A stretch of 64,000 nt of DNA from Crenobacter caeni (GCF_010435965.1 NZ_JAAGAA010000015.1:31842-95841), one strand, 5' to 3'; counted from the first letter of the stretch, positions 36,706 to 45,236 are shown. The notes: generated by a model from the letters alone, not told the origin. A program made the numbers and translations.

Positions 36706-37204
36706 CGATTCCGTGCTCCCTCTCGAAAATAATCAGTTCGGCCAGCATGGCAACCAGCATCGAGCGCCGGATCACGTTGACCACCTCGCCCCTGCCGTCC
36801 CGTTGCCACGCGGCCACCTGACGGCCAAGCTGGCTCGGCTTGCAGCGAATCGGCGCGTGCGAATCCTTGCCATCCAGCCGCGTGAACGCCAGAAACGATT
36901 CTTCCAGCTCTCGCCACCAACCAAACAGCGGGCGGGCGTCGGCGACGCCCCGCTCGCGCTCGAACACCATGATTTCGGCCAGCAGGCTTTCGAGCGTGTC
37001 CTTGTCCACGATGCCGGAAAGCTCGCCCTTGCCGGCACGGCGCAGCATGTCCGCTGCCCCGTCCAGTTCGCCAGCCTTGCAGCGCCCCGGCGTGTAGAGT
37101 TTTTCGCCGTCCAGCACCGTGAAGAACAGGACGCTAGTTTCCGGATCATCAGGCGTTGCGCCACCCGTTTCGAACCCGTGCATTCGCTTCCGCCCAAGCC
37201 TCAC
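36674..37204 (-). CDS. Unknown protein with an internal duplication
   Basis: A 176-residue soluble protein made of two similar halves. The first has SVLFFTVLDGEKLYTPGRCK ... LLAEIMVFERERG; the second SFLAFTRLDGKDSHAPIRCK ... MLAELIIFEREHG. The shared skeleton is F-x-x-LDG, RCK, and LAE(I/L)xxFERExG. It starts with GTG at 37204, five bases after AGGAGG, forming GTGA with the stop of the exonuclease gene. Family not recognised. Confidence 0.65.
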   Translation of the reverse strand: MRLGRKRMHGFETGGATPDDPETSVLFFTVLDGEKLYTPGRCKAGELDGAADMLRRAGKGELSGIVDKDTLESLLAEIMVFERERGVADARPLFGWWRELEESFLAFTRLDGKDSHAPIRCKPSQLGRQVAAWQRDGRGEVVNVIRRSMLVAMLAELIIFEREHGIDASPSSVRPA

Positions 37205-37695
37205 CACACCCTCCTTGCCTTGCGGTCATTCCACGACAGCCACCCCGCACGGTGCGCCTCAGCGTCGAACAGCGCATGATGCTCGGCCTTGCCTGTCCTG
37301 CGGCGAAACCGCGCCACGCCAAGCCGGAACGGCTCCAGATCGGTGATCGCGTTCAGGTCGATCCAGCCATCCAGATTCGCCGGCCATTGGCCGTCCAGCG
37401 CGTCATAGAGCAGATCACGATCATGAACCGAATCAGCGGCGATCTGTACGCTGCGCGGCAGGCTGGCAAAGAAGCCCAGCAGGCGCTCGCGCACTCGATC
37501 CCTACGAGTGATCGCCTCGGGCGAGCGGCCAAGCTGCGGCAGCACGGCCTCCCAAACGAAAGCCGAGCACTTGGCGCGGTCGAAGTCCTGCACCTCCAGA
37601 TAGAGGCTATGCCGGCCGTCCTGGCTGACGGCACCAAGGCTCAGAAGCTCGCAGTCGAGGAAGTCGGTGAACTCTGTGTCGAGGAACAGGATCAC
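37201..37695 (-). CDS. DEDD-type 3'-5' exonuclease (Rv2179c-like)
   Basis: A 164-residue RNase H-fold exonuclease. The first motif is ILFLDTEFTDFLDCELLSLG (DxE), as in the small Rv2179c-like exoribonucleases; later acidic positions are in DSVHDRDLLYDAL, and the last motif is probably HHALFDAEAHRAGW (H-x4-D). It starts with GTG at 37695, sharing GTGA with the stop of the upstream gene; an upstream in-frame ATG would overlap that gene by 75 bases. It is expected to trim RNA or DNA 3' ends. Confidence 0.75.
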   Translation of the reverse strand: MILFLDTEFTDFLDCELLSLGAVSQDGRHSLYLEVQDFDRAKCSAFVWEAVLPQLGRSPEAITRRDRVRERLLGFFASLPRSVQIAADSVHDRDLLYDALDGQWPANLDGWIDLNAITDLEPFRLGVARFRRRTGKAEHHALFDAEAHRAGWLSWNDRKARRVW

Positions 37696-38087
37696 GTCGT
37701 TTTCCTTGTTTGAAAGGGGGCTGCCCCGATCAATGAAAACAGGGCGTCGCCATGATCCATGACGCACACCTCGACCGGCTCTCGCAGCATCGCCTCGGCG
37801 TCTTCGGCATCAAGGCCGATCAGCGCAAAGCTGGCCGCGTCGCCCTCCAGCAGCAGCACGCCGGCATCGGGGAACACCCGCACGCACATGTCGGGCGTCA
37901 TGCCCTCTACGATCGTCACCAGGACGAGGCGGCCGTGGTTATCGGGGTTGGCGGTCGAAAGCATGTCGTAGGCGATCCGCTTGCCGGGGCGCTCGCCCGT
38001 GAATAGCTCAGGGCGGTGCGCGAGTGCCCGCGCAATCTCTGGCGGTGGTCGCATCAGCGACGCGACCAATTCGGAGTGGATGGTCAT
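37692..38087 (-). CDS. Unknown protein, first gene of the five-gene operon
   Basis: A 131-residue soluble protein of unknown function (start MTIHSELVASLMRPPPEIAR; later YDMLSTANPDNHGRLVLVTI and CVMDHGDALFSLIG). It reads like a small beta-rich regulatory or binding protein, but no family can be named. The ribosome site is weak. Its stop overlaps the start of the exonuclease gene by four bases. Confidence 0.6.
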   Translation of the reverse strand: MTIHSELVASLMRPPPEIARALAHRPELFTGERPGKRIAYDMLSTANPDNHGRLVLVTIVEGMTPDMCVRVFPDAGVLLLEGDAASFALIGLDAEDAEAMLREPVEVCVMDHGDALFSLIGAAPFQTRKTT

Positions 38088-38468
38088 CGGCTTTTCGGCT
38101 TGGCAGATCCCCTGCCAGACAATCTACCGACTCACGGGAAGACGGCGCAAGTTGGAGGCAATCTTTCAAGGCGCAACGGGTGCCCCTCACGTGCAGCCTC
38201 CATACGTACCGACCAGCACCTCGCCACAGCCGATGCCACCGTCGTGCCACAGCCTATCACAGCGGCCCACTGGCACTGAAAGCTGACCCGCGAAGTTGGC
38301 CAAACGCACCTCCTCTCCTCGGCTCAACATTCGTTGCGGCAGAAAGGTTCATGCAACACCAACCGAAGCATTAACATGCTATGCGTTGTAAAATCAAAAT
38401 ACATCACTTGGGTTGTTTTTCGCATTTACAACTCATAGTATGTAAAATACCGTACAGAGACGAGCACC
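38088..38468. other. Divergent promoter region between the five-gene operon and hipBA
   Basis: No gene supported. The right half (38360-38460) is AT-rich and must contain the hipBA promoter; the left half is GC-rich and lies upstream of the minus-strand operon. An inverted repeat at 38385-38432 is listed separately. Confidence 0.5.
38385..38432. promoter_or_regulatory. Inverted repeat in the hipBA promoter
   Basis: GTTGTAAA (38385-38392) and TTTACAAC (38425-38432) are exact complements 32 bases apart in the AT-rich region upstream of hipB, with a further GTAAAAT at 38442. HipB proteins repress their own promoters through paired operators, so this is a candidate operator pair. Confidence 0.45.
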
Positions 38469-38720
38469 ATGCACTACCCCATCATCACGCCGGAACAATT
38501 GCCTGCCATGTTGCGTGGCCTTCGCCAGCGCGCCGGACTGACCCAGACACAGGCGGCCGAACGGCTCGGCATCAGCCAGCAAAGCTATGCACGACTGGAA
38601 GCCCGCCCAGCGACGGCCAGCGTAGAGCGGCTACACAAGCTGCTGCACGCGCTGGACGCCGAGCTGGCAATTCACACCCGCGAAGATAAACCGGCAGCAG
38701 CCAGCGACGAGGCTTGGTGA
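38469..38720 (+). CDS. hipB: HipB-like HTH antitoxin
   Basis: An 83-residue XRE-family protein: helix-turn-helix in LRQRAGLTQTQAAERLGISQ then QSYARLEARP, with a C-terminal LLHALDAELAIHTRE beta segment. It neutralises HipA and should repress the operon. The hipA ATG follows its stop after one base. Confidence 0.88.
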   Translation: MHYPIITPEQLPAMLRGLRQRAGLTQTQAAERLGISQQSYARLEARPATASVERLHKLLHALDAELAIHTREDKPAAASDEAW

Positions 38721-38721
38721 A

Positions 38722-40059
38722 ATGGGCCGCAAAAGCCACCGGCAACAGTTGAACGTGTGGATGAACGGCCTGTTGGTCGGCGAATGGGCCCTCACCCGCA
38801 GCGGCGAAACTTTCGCCTACCACGACAGCTGGCTCAATCACTCGCAAGCGCGGCCTCTATCACTTTCACTGCCCTTTTTGCCCGGCAATGCCGCGTATCG
38901 TGGTGCGGTGGTCAACGCCTATTTCGATAACCTGCTACCCGATAGCGATGCCATCCGTCGCCGTCTGGCACAACGCTACCGGTTAAGCGACAGCGCGCCG
39001 TTTACCTTGCTGGCAGCGCTAGGGCGCGACTGCGTGGGCGCGCTGCAACTGTTGCCAGAAGACGAAACACCACAAGATCTGCAGCGCATCACCGGGGAGC
39101 CCCTGTCTGAAGCAGACATCGCGACCCTGCTGCGGCAAACAACGCAGGCCGGCTGGCCTGGCCAGATGGCTCATGACACCGACTTGCGCCTATCCATTGC
39201 CGGCGCGCAAGAAAAAACAGCACTGCTGTACCACGCCGGGCACTGGCAAAGCCCGCTGGGCAGCACACCGACCACCCATATCTTGAAACTACCACTGGGG
39301 CTGGTGGGCGGCATGCAGGCCGACATGCGCAGTTCGGTGGAAAACGAATGGCTGTGCGCGCAACTGGTTGCCGCATTCGGCCTGCCGGTAGCACGCTGCG
39401 ACATCGCCCGCTTTGAAGAGCAGAAAGTTTTGGTGGTCGAACGCTTTGACCGACGGCTATCCGCCGACAACAGCTGGCTAATACGCCTGCCACAAGAAGA
39501 TCTCTGCCAGGCTACGGGCACCCCACCCCACCTCAAGTACCAGAGTGATGGCGGCCCGGGGATGGCTCGCATCCTCGACATTCTGGCCGGGTCAGAGAAC
39601 AGCGAAGTCGACCGCCGCCAGTTCTTCAAGACACAAGTCGTGTTCTGGTTGCTGGCCGCCACTGACGGTCATGCCAAGAACTTTAGCCTGTTCCATCTGC
39701 CGGGTGGCCGGTATCGAGCAACACCGCTATACGACATCCTGTCCGCCCATCCCGTCATCGGCCATGGTGCCGGCCAGATAGCACCACAAAAAGCTAAGCT
39801 CGCGATGGCTGTACGCGGGCAAAGCAACCACTACCTGATCGATCGCATCCAGCCACGCCACTGGCTGGCACAAGCGCGCAGCAGTGGCCTGACCGAAGCA
39901 TGGGCCAAGGACCTGCTGAGCGAGTTGGCCGATAGCACAAGCGAGGTTTTACAGGCGGTTGAGCGTAATCTGCCGCCCGATTTTCCGACCGACGTAGCGC
40001 AGGCCATTTTTGACGGTATACGGCGCCAGCGCGACAGACTGACCGCCCGGCACAACTGA
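38722..40059 (+). CDS. hipA: HipA-family serine/threonine kinase toxin
   Basis: A 445-residue kinase that in E. coli phosphorylates glutamyl-tRNA synthetase and causes dormancy. The autophosphorylation loop (LSIAGAQEKTALLYHAG, with Ser in SIAGAQEK), ATP-binding FDNLLPDSDAIRRRLA, catalytic ATDGHAKNFSLFH and metal-binding LYDILSAHP are all present. The toxin appears intact and paired with hipB. Confidence 0.93.
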   Translation: MGRKSHRQQLNVWMNGLLVGEWALTRSGETFAYHDSWLNHSQARPLSLSLPFLPGNAAYRGAVVNAYFDNLLPDSDAIRRRLAQRYRLSDSAPFTLLAALGRDCVGALQLLPEDETPQDLQRITGEPLSEADIATLLRQTTQAGWPGQMAHDTDLRLSIAGAQEKTALLYHAGHWQSPLGSTPTTHILKLPLGLVGGMQADMRSSVENEWLCAQLVAAFGLPVARCDIARFEEQKVLVVERFDRRLSADNSWLIRLPQEDLCQATGTPPHLKYQSDGGPGMARILDILAGSENSEVDRRQFFKTQVVFWLLAATDGHAKNFSLFHLPGGRYRATPLYDILSAHPVIGHGAGQIAPQKAKLAMAVRGQSNHYLIDRIQPRHWLAQARSSGLTEAWAKDLLSELADSTSEVLQAVERNLPPDFPTDVAQAIFDGIRRQRDRLTARHN

Positions 40060-40113
40060 TCCAAGCGTTGCGTACGCGACCAGGGTCTACACACTCGAAT
40101 TGCATTGCGAACA

Positions 40114-40141
40114 GCGCTTATAGCGCAATGAAATTGCGCTA
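40114..40141. promoter_or_regulatory. Nested dyads upstream of the helicase gene
   Basis: TAGCGCAAT (40121-40129) and ATTGCGCTA (40133-40141) are perfect arms with a 3-base centre; GCGCT/AGCGC (40114-40118/40122-40126) forms a second, overlapping palindrome. The arms end three bases before the first ATG of the helicase frame. Similar motifs lie at 35322-35347. Confidence 0.5.
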
Positions 40142-40143
40142 TT

Positions 40144-42372
40144 ATGCTTGTAATAATGCGCCACCCTTCAGAACCAGGATTCTCTTTGATCGACACCCTC
40201 ACCCCCGAGCAACAGCGCGTTGCCCTGCATGGCGATGGCCACGCGATCGTCGATGCCGTGGCCGGCAGCGGCAAGTCACACACGCTGATCGCCCGCATCT
40301 TCACCCTGCTCGAGCGCGGCGTGTCGTACAAGCACATCCTGGTGCTGATGTTCAATGCTCAGGCGCGCGAGGAATTCGGCCACCGCTTGCAGAAGACCGC
40401 CGACGCGCAACGGGTGCTGCACACCCCCGACGTGGCGACCTTCCACGCCTTCGGGCTACGGCTGTGCAAGGCCTTCGCCAAACACGGCTGGTTGCCGCAC
40501 CGGGCGCTGATGAAGGAAGGTCAGCGCGACGCGCTGGTGCGCGAGGCGATCAAGTCGATCAACGGCCGCCTCAAGGCCGAGGAGCAACTGGAGAGCGATC
40601 AGGAGGCCGTGCTGGCGGTAGCGGATCTGGACGCCTACCTCAAGGCCGAATTGCTCTACCACGACCCGGCCTTCACCGAAGCCAACTTGAAGGAGAAGGC
40701 CAAACGCCTGCAAGTCGTGCCACCGCTGGTGCGTGCTGCCATCGAGTACGAGTCGCTGCGGGTACGCCGCGGCCTGATGGACTACATCGACATGCTGCAC
40801 GACCCGTACACCGTGTTGCAGCACGAGCCGGCCGCCGTCGAGCTGGTGCGCAACCGCTACGCGCACTGCCTGATCGACGAGTTCCAGGACATCGACGAGC
40901 TGCAGATGCAACTGGTCCGCATCGTCGCCGGCGACCGCGCACAGATGATGGTGGTCGGCGACGGCGACCAGTGCATCTACGCCTGGCGCGGCGCCAAGCC
41001 CGAGTACATCGTGCACCGCTTTGGCGAGCTGTTCCCGGACACGGTGCGCTACGCGATGACCACCACCTTCCGCTACGGGCCACAGGTGGCGACGCTGGCC
41101 AACGGCGCGATCCGCCACAACCAGGCGCGCATCGACAAGGCCTCGCACAGCGCCGCCGGTCTCGACACCGACGTGCGCCTCTACAGCTACGGCGGCGGCT
41201 CCGGCAACGCGGTGCTGCGTGCACTGGACCACTGGGACGGCCGGCGCGCCGACAGCGTGATCCTGGTCCGCGAGTTCGCCCACTCCATCCCGGTCGAGAT
41301 CGCCCTGTCCAAGGAAGGCATCCCGTACCGGCTCGCCGGCGTGGATCCGTTTTGTGACCGCAAAGAGGTGCTGTCGCTGTACGCCCACCTCGCCCTGTGC
41401 CAGCCGGAACGCTGGCCAGCCATGGGCGAAACGCGATGCACCGCGCTGCTCGAAGCCCTGCTGACCGTGCCGACGCTGTACCTGCGCCGCGAAGTAGTGG
41501 AGTCCACCGCGCGCCAGATCGCCCAGGCCGTCACCGCCGAGGGCGCCCACCCTGCCCCCTTGTTGCTGAACACGCTGGGCCGCCTCGCGGCGGACTCGCG
41601 CGGCAAGGCGCTGCCCGAGATGGTCAAGCGCCTCGAACGGATGGCCAAGACTAAACCCGGCACTACCGCCGCCGACGTGCTCGACTGGCTGATCGACGAC
41701 ATGGCGTTGCTGCGCTTCTTCCTCAATTCGGCCGGCAGCAAGCCGCGCGCGCTGGCCAAGTGGGCGATGGTCAAGTACGTGGAGGCGTTCGCCGAGCAGG
41801 ACAAGCTCTCCTGCGCCGGCCTGCTCGACGCGCTGGACGCCATCCAGTCGCAGCCGCACGACGGCGGCGACCGCGTGCTGATCACCTCGGCCCACCGCGC
41901 CAAAGGCCTCGAGTGGCCGCACGTCATCGTCAGCGAACTGGAGGAAGGCAGCTTCCCCGGCGAGCAAAGCGACGACCTCGAAGGCGAACGGCGGCTCTAC
42001 TACGTGGCGATCACCCGCGCCCGAGCGCGCCTGTCGCTGGTGCTCCCCATCGACAAAACGCTGGAAGAGGTGCAGCGCTGCCAGCGGCGCAACCTGCCTG
42101 ACCCTAAGGAGATGACCGCCAGCCGCTTCGTGTACGAGAGCCTGCACGCCGCGGCTCAAGGGACGACCACGCCGGCCGCCACGCCGCCTGCAGACTTCCC
42201 CCGTCCCGAGGACTGCGACTCGCGCGCGGCGTATGAAACCGCGCTCTCGAGCTACCTGCTGGAGAAAGGCATCGCCGAGGCCTTCACCGAGCAGGCGGTC
42301 ACGCTGTTCAGCAAACACCACGCCCGCCGCTGGCGCTCGACCAGCAAGACCGAACACAGCAAGGACTTCTAA
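40144..42372 (+). CDS. UvrD/Rep-type superfamily 1 helicase
   Basis: A protein of up to 742 residues with a full SF1A set: Q-motif LTPEQQRVAL, Walker A AVAGSGKSHTLIAR, TFHAFGLRLC, Walker B CLIDEFQDIDELQ, VGDGDQCIYAWRGA, TTFRYGPQVATLA, SAHRAKGLEWPHVIV and YVAITRARARL. It is a plasmid-type 3'-5' DNA helicase. The start is uncertain: ATGs at 40144 and 40156 lack ribosome sites and overlap the promoter-like region, whereas a TTG at 40186 follows AGGA at a good distance. Its stop overlaps the next start (TAATG). Confidence 0.88.
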   Translation: MLVIMRHPSEPGFSLIDTLTPEQQRVALHGDGHAIVDAVAGSGKSHTLIARIFTLLERGVSYKHILVLMFNAQAREEFGHRLQKTADAQRVLHTPDVATFHAFGLRLCKAFAKHGWLPHRALMKEGQRDALVREAIKSINGRLKAEEQLESDQEAVLAVADLDAYLKAELLYHDPAFTEANLKEKAKRLQVVPPLVRAAIEYESLRVRRGLMDYIDMLHDPYTVLQHEPAAVELVRNRYAHCLIDEFQDIDELQMQLVRIVAGDRAQMMVVGDGDQCIYAWRGAKPEYIVHRFGELFPDTVRYAMTTTFRYGPQVATLANGAIRHNQARIDKASHSAAGLDTDVRLYSYGGGSGNAVLRALDHWDGRRADSVILVREFAHSIPVEIALSKEGIPYRLAGVDPFCDRKEVLSLYAHLALCQPERWPAMGETRCTALLEALLTVPTLYLRREVVESTARQIAQAVTAEGAHPAPLLLNTLGRLAADSRGKALPEMVKRLERMAKTKPGTTAADVLDWLIDDMALLRFFLNSAGSKPRALAKWAMVKYVEAFAEQDKLSCAGLLDALDAIQSQPHDGGDRVLITSAHRAKGLEWPHVIVSELEEGSFPGEQSDDLEGERRLYYVAITRARARLSLVLPIDKTLEEVQRCQRRNLPDPKEMTASRFVYESLHAAAQGTTTPAATPPADFPRPEDCDSRAAYETALSSYLLEKGIAEAFTEQAVTLFSKHHARRWRSTSKTEHSKDF

Positions 42373-43340
42373 TGGCCAGAACCTCTTCCCTCGCCTACGA
42401 ACAAGTCGCCGCCATCTGCGCGCAGATCGCCGCCGGCGGCCAGCGCCCGACCATCGCCCGCGTCGCGGTAGCGCTGGGCAACAAGGGCTCGACCCGCGTG
42501 ATCTCCAGCTACCTGACCCGCTACTTCGAGGAGAGCGGCAGCGCCCTGCAGATCGAGCGAAATACCCGCCCGAGGTGGAGTGACGCCGAGAACCTGCAAG
42601 CCGACCTCTTCCTCAACCAGTTGCGTGACCTGGCGTTTACCCACGCGCGCGCCGCCTTTGACGGCGAGCGGCTGGCACTGCGCGAGCAACACGAGGACAT
42701 GCTTGAACGCGTGCAGGCGGCCGAGGACGCCGCGGCGGAGCTGGTCGAGAACAAGGAGAAGCTGGAGGCGGTCATCCAGCAGCAGACCGAGCAGCTGGCC
42801 ACGCTGCGCGACGCGTACATCGGCCTGCAGGACGAACTGGAGAACACTCGTGCCGAGTTGGCCGGTTGCCAGACCCGCCTCGAGCACGCGATGGGCGAAC
42901 TGGTCAGCCAGAAGGACGCGATGGCCACGCTGGAGCGCGAGCTGAACGCGCGCCGCGAGGTGGAAGTTGAGCAACTGCGCAGCCAGTTGACCGGCGAACT
43001 GCACGCCGCCGGCGCTGCGCACGCCGCCGAACTCTCGCGCGAGCGCGAGATCGCCCAGGGCGAGCGCGCCTACCTGATGGAGCAGACCCACGAACTGCGT
43101 CAGGCCCTCACCCGCGAGAAGGAAACACTGGAAAAGGCGCTCGTCGAAGCACGCAAGGACGCAGACGCGGCCCGCACGCTGGCCGCCCAGTACCGCACGG
43201 ATCTCGCCGTCGAGCGCGGCCGGCTGGAGGAGCGCGCCGGGCAACTGGCCAAGGCCGAGCAAGGCATGGAGGTGCTGGCTGCGCGGGTTCAGGCACTTGA
43301 ACTGCAATTACCGGTGGAGAGATCCGGCGACATGTCTTAG
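42372..43340 (+). CDS. kfrA: KfrA-like plasmid DNA-binding coiled-coil protein
   Basis: A 322-residue protein with an N-terminal KfrA-type DNA-binding domain (residues 1-65: YEQVAAICAQIAAGGQRPTI then ARVAVALGNKGSTRVISSYL) and a long coiled coil from about 75 to 310, rich in Glu, Ala, Arg and Leu. KfrA proteins of IncP and similar plasmids act as repressors and support stable inheritance. Joined to the helicase gene by a one-base overlap. Confidence 0.82.
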   Translation: MARTSSLAYEQVAAICAQIAAGGQRPTIARVAVALGNKGSTRVISSYLTRYFEESGSALQIERNTRPRWSDAENLQADLFLNQLRDLAFTHARAAFDGERLALREQHEDMLERVQAAEDAAAELVENKEKLEAVIQQQTEQLATLRDAYIGLQDELENTRAELAGCQTRLEHAMGELVSQKDAMATLERELNARREVEVEQLRSQLTGELHAAGAAHAAELSREREIAQGERAYLMEQTHELRQALTREKETLEKALVEARKDADAARTLAAQYRTDLAVERGRLEERAGQLAKAEQGMEVLAARVQALELQLPVERSGDMS

Positions 43341-43434
43341 CGTGAAGCCCCGTCAGGAGAAAATCTTTAAGTTGCGTTTTCGGGTAGTCACGTTGACCTA
43401 GGCGGGACTCCTCAGCAGGAAGCACGGTTCTCGA

Positions 43435-43686
43435 TCAAGGCTCATCTGCTGACCCATTGCTCACCCGCCTTCTCCTCGGGGCTTTGGGCCCAACCATCAC
43501 ACCACCTTTCTCAAGCGCGGCCTGAGCCACAGGATCATCCTCGACGCTAATCGACCACCACGCTTCGATCTCGCTGCGATTTCGACGTAGATACTCGGCT
43601 GTACGCGCCAGTGTGGCGACATGGCTCATATCAAGCTGAACCGGTTTGCCAACTATGCTGGCATCGATTTTATGATTTTTCCCCAT
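43435..43686 (-). CDS. Small hypothetical protein
   Basis: An 83-residue protein starting MGKNHKIDASIVGKPVQLDM with a central helical stretch (HVATLARTAEYLRRNRSEIE then AWWSISVEDDP) and a basic tail (APRRRRVSNG). The ATG at 43686 is preceded by GAGGGG. Family not recognised. Its promoter-proximal DNA adjoins the end of the IS605-type relic. Confidence 0.5.
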   Translation of the reverse strand: MGKNHKIDASIVGKPVQLDMSHVATLARTAEYLRRNRSEIEAWWSISVEDDPVAQAALEKGGVMVGPKAPRRRRVSNGSADEP

Positions 43687-43714
43687 ACACCCCTCAGTCG
43701 ATAAGGAAATTTTT

Positions 43715-43790
43715 GACATCCTCCCCACCACCTCGCTTCGCGAGCCGGCCTTGAAACCGTGGCGGGGATTCCCAACGCGTCTGGCCGCTA
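43715..43790 (-). repeat. Right-end hairpin region of an IS200/IS605-type element
   Basis: On the plus strand TTGACATCCTCCCC (43712-43725 region) is matched by GGCGGGGATTCC at about 43761-43772, with a CTCGCTTCGCGAG hairpin between them. This is the typical subterminal structure at the end of IS605-group elements, which in active TnpB systems also forms the scaffold of the guide RNA. It lies downstream of the tnpB relic in that gene's orientation. Confidence 0.55.
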
Positions 43791-43855
43791 GGCAGCCAGA
43801 TCGCCTCGACGGGTCAATCATGCCTAAAGCATGAACATACCCCTCACTTCGCAGG

Positions 43856-44510
43856 CTAGCTGGCAATGTCCTGCCCTTGCTCCAACACGGCCTCGCCATG
43901 GTGAAGCACATTCATCGCCCCCACCAGATCAGCATTTTCCTCGAAGCTGCATTCAACACAGCAAAACCGCGCTTGCATCTGACGATTCAGTTTCGAGACA
44001 TGGCCGCAGGCCGGGCAAGTCTGACTGATGTGGTGCGGCGGCACCGTGATCAGGTGCCCTCCGCGCCAAGCCAGCTTGTAGTCCAACTGGCGCCTGAACT
44101 CGAACCAGCCCTGATCGAGGATCACCTTGTTCAGGCCGGATTTTGCCCGCTCGTGCCTACCCAGTTGTTCGGCATCGCCCGCCACAGACTTCGACATAGC
44201 CCACAGCTTCAGGTCTTTGATACAGACAATCACGCGGTTTTGGTTGATTGTGGTCGTGGCCTGGAGCAGGAAGTCTTTGCGGACGTTGCCGATGTGGGCA
44301 TGATGCAACTGGACGCGGGCTTTCGCCTTCTTCCAGTTGTTCGAGAATTTAGTTTTCCGACTCAACGCCTGCTGCGCCTTGCGTCGCATGGCCTGATGCC
44401 GTTTGAAGCTGTTAGCCGGGGCGATAAAGCCGCCATTGCTCAAGGTGGCGAAGCGGGCGATCTCCAGGCCAATACCGACAATACAATGACCACAATACCG
44501 ACTTGCCGGA
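43856..44510 (-). pseudogene. tnpB: Truncated, nuclease-dead TnpB (IS605 OrfB)
   Basis: The C-terminal half of TnpB: SRKTKFSNNWKKAKARVQ, GLNKVILDQGWFEFRRQLDY, zinc finger CPACGHVS ... CCVECSFEENADLVGAMNVL. The first RuvC aspartate is lost (GIGLEIARFATLS where GID is usual), and the RuvC II glutamate is Lys (VCIKDLKLWAMS); only the third Asp (NADLVGAMN) remains. The N-terminal RNA-binding half is missing. It is therefore a relic. It sits at the end of a broken parM-like gene. Confidence 0.8.
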
Positions 44511-44569
44511 AGACGACGCAAGGGTGCTTCTTAATCAAAGGACGCCCGCGTCGCCCGCACTCTTGACAT

Positions 44570-44917
44570 TGGGCTGAACATCGAGGTTTGTCGCGCACCT
44601 CGGTCACCGTAGCCCATGGCTCGCGTTTTTTTGATAGTACCAAGGATCAGCGCAGAGTGTTCGGGGGGGGGGGCGATCCAGTCTTCAAACAGGCCACGCT
44701 AAACTTGAGCGCAGCCCTGAATAAGCGCGGTTTCACCTACGAAAAACTTGCGCCCATGCACTTTAACCATCTCAGTTTCGGCGCGGCGTGTCTCTACGTC
44801 ATCACTGATCGCGATCAGCCCGTTGCCGTAGCCGCTTGGCGGCGGCTACACAGAGGCCGCCTTCACCGCACTGTGGCCAACGTCCAAACCGAAAACCGAC
44901 TAATGTTCATCTTCGCA
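44570..44917 (-). pseudogene. ParM/StbA-like actin-type partition gene, broken
   Basis: On the minus strand, MNISRF is followed after a one-base shift by GLDVGHSAVKAASV (actin phosphate-1 motif), then a stop; after another shift come GLIAISDDVETRRAETEMVK and VHGRKFFVGETALIQG, a stop, then GLFEDWI, a run of about ten C, and EHSALILG in yet another frame. This order matches the first 100 or so residues of plasmid ParM-like proteins. The rest of the gene has been lost where the tnpB relic begins. Confidence 0.65.
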
Positions 44918-44989
44918 CCTCTTCACTTTTAGGGTCAGGGCGACGCTCTCCGCCGCCTCTCCGTCATTTCCAACTTACATTGTGCATCA

Positions 44990-45019
44990 TGCATCTGTGC
45001 ATCTTGCACCGGTGCATCT
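44990..45019 (-). repeat. 15-bp iteron cluster A
   Basis: Two adjacent 15-bp units, read on the minus strand, AGATGCACCGGTGCA and AGATGCACAGATGCA, with partial units on both sides (44975-44989 and 45020-45027). Each unit carries a TGCAC/GTGCA dyad. The same units recur in opposite orientation at 45463-45507. Confidence 0.75.
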
Positions 45020-45179
45020 TGCGCTGGATTTAAAGGTATTTATTCACGCTTCGCTCATGCGACTAATACTTACAATAAAAATATTATTTTCATTGCGGTA
45101 TTGAGTCGACCCAACCCACTTCACCACGCTTGGCTCGTCGTTTTTTCGACTCGATCAGGATGCAGAACTTGGCCAGTTT

Positions 45180-45236
45180 CGACACCCTAGTAGCCCCCCG
45201 ACATCGGAAGTGTGCCGACACCCTAGTAGCCCCCCC
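45180..45236 (+). repeat. 21-bp direct repeat pair
   Basis: CGACACCCTAGTAGCCCCCC occurs at 45180-45199 and 45216-45235, 36 bases apart. It lies between the two inverted 15-bp iteron clusters and after an AT-rich stretch (45025-45110), as expected of a replication or partition site. The 44918-45879 region holds no gene I can support. Confidence 0.7.

Noticed and set aside
43856-44510. TnpB-like protein as a functional RNA-guided repressor
   Set aside because: The N-terminal half is missing and there is no good start, so decay is the simpler reading; kept only as a low-interest finding.
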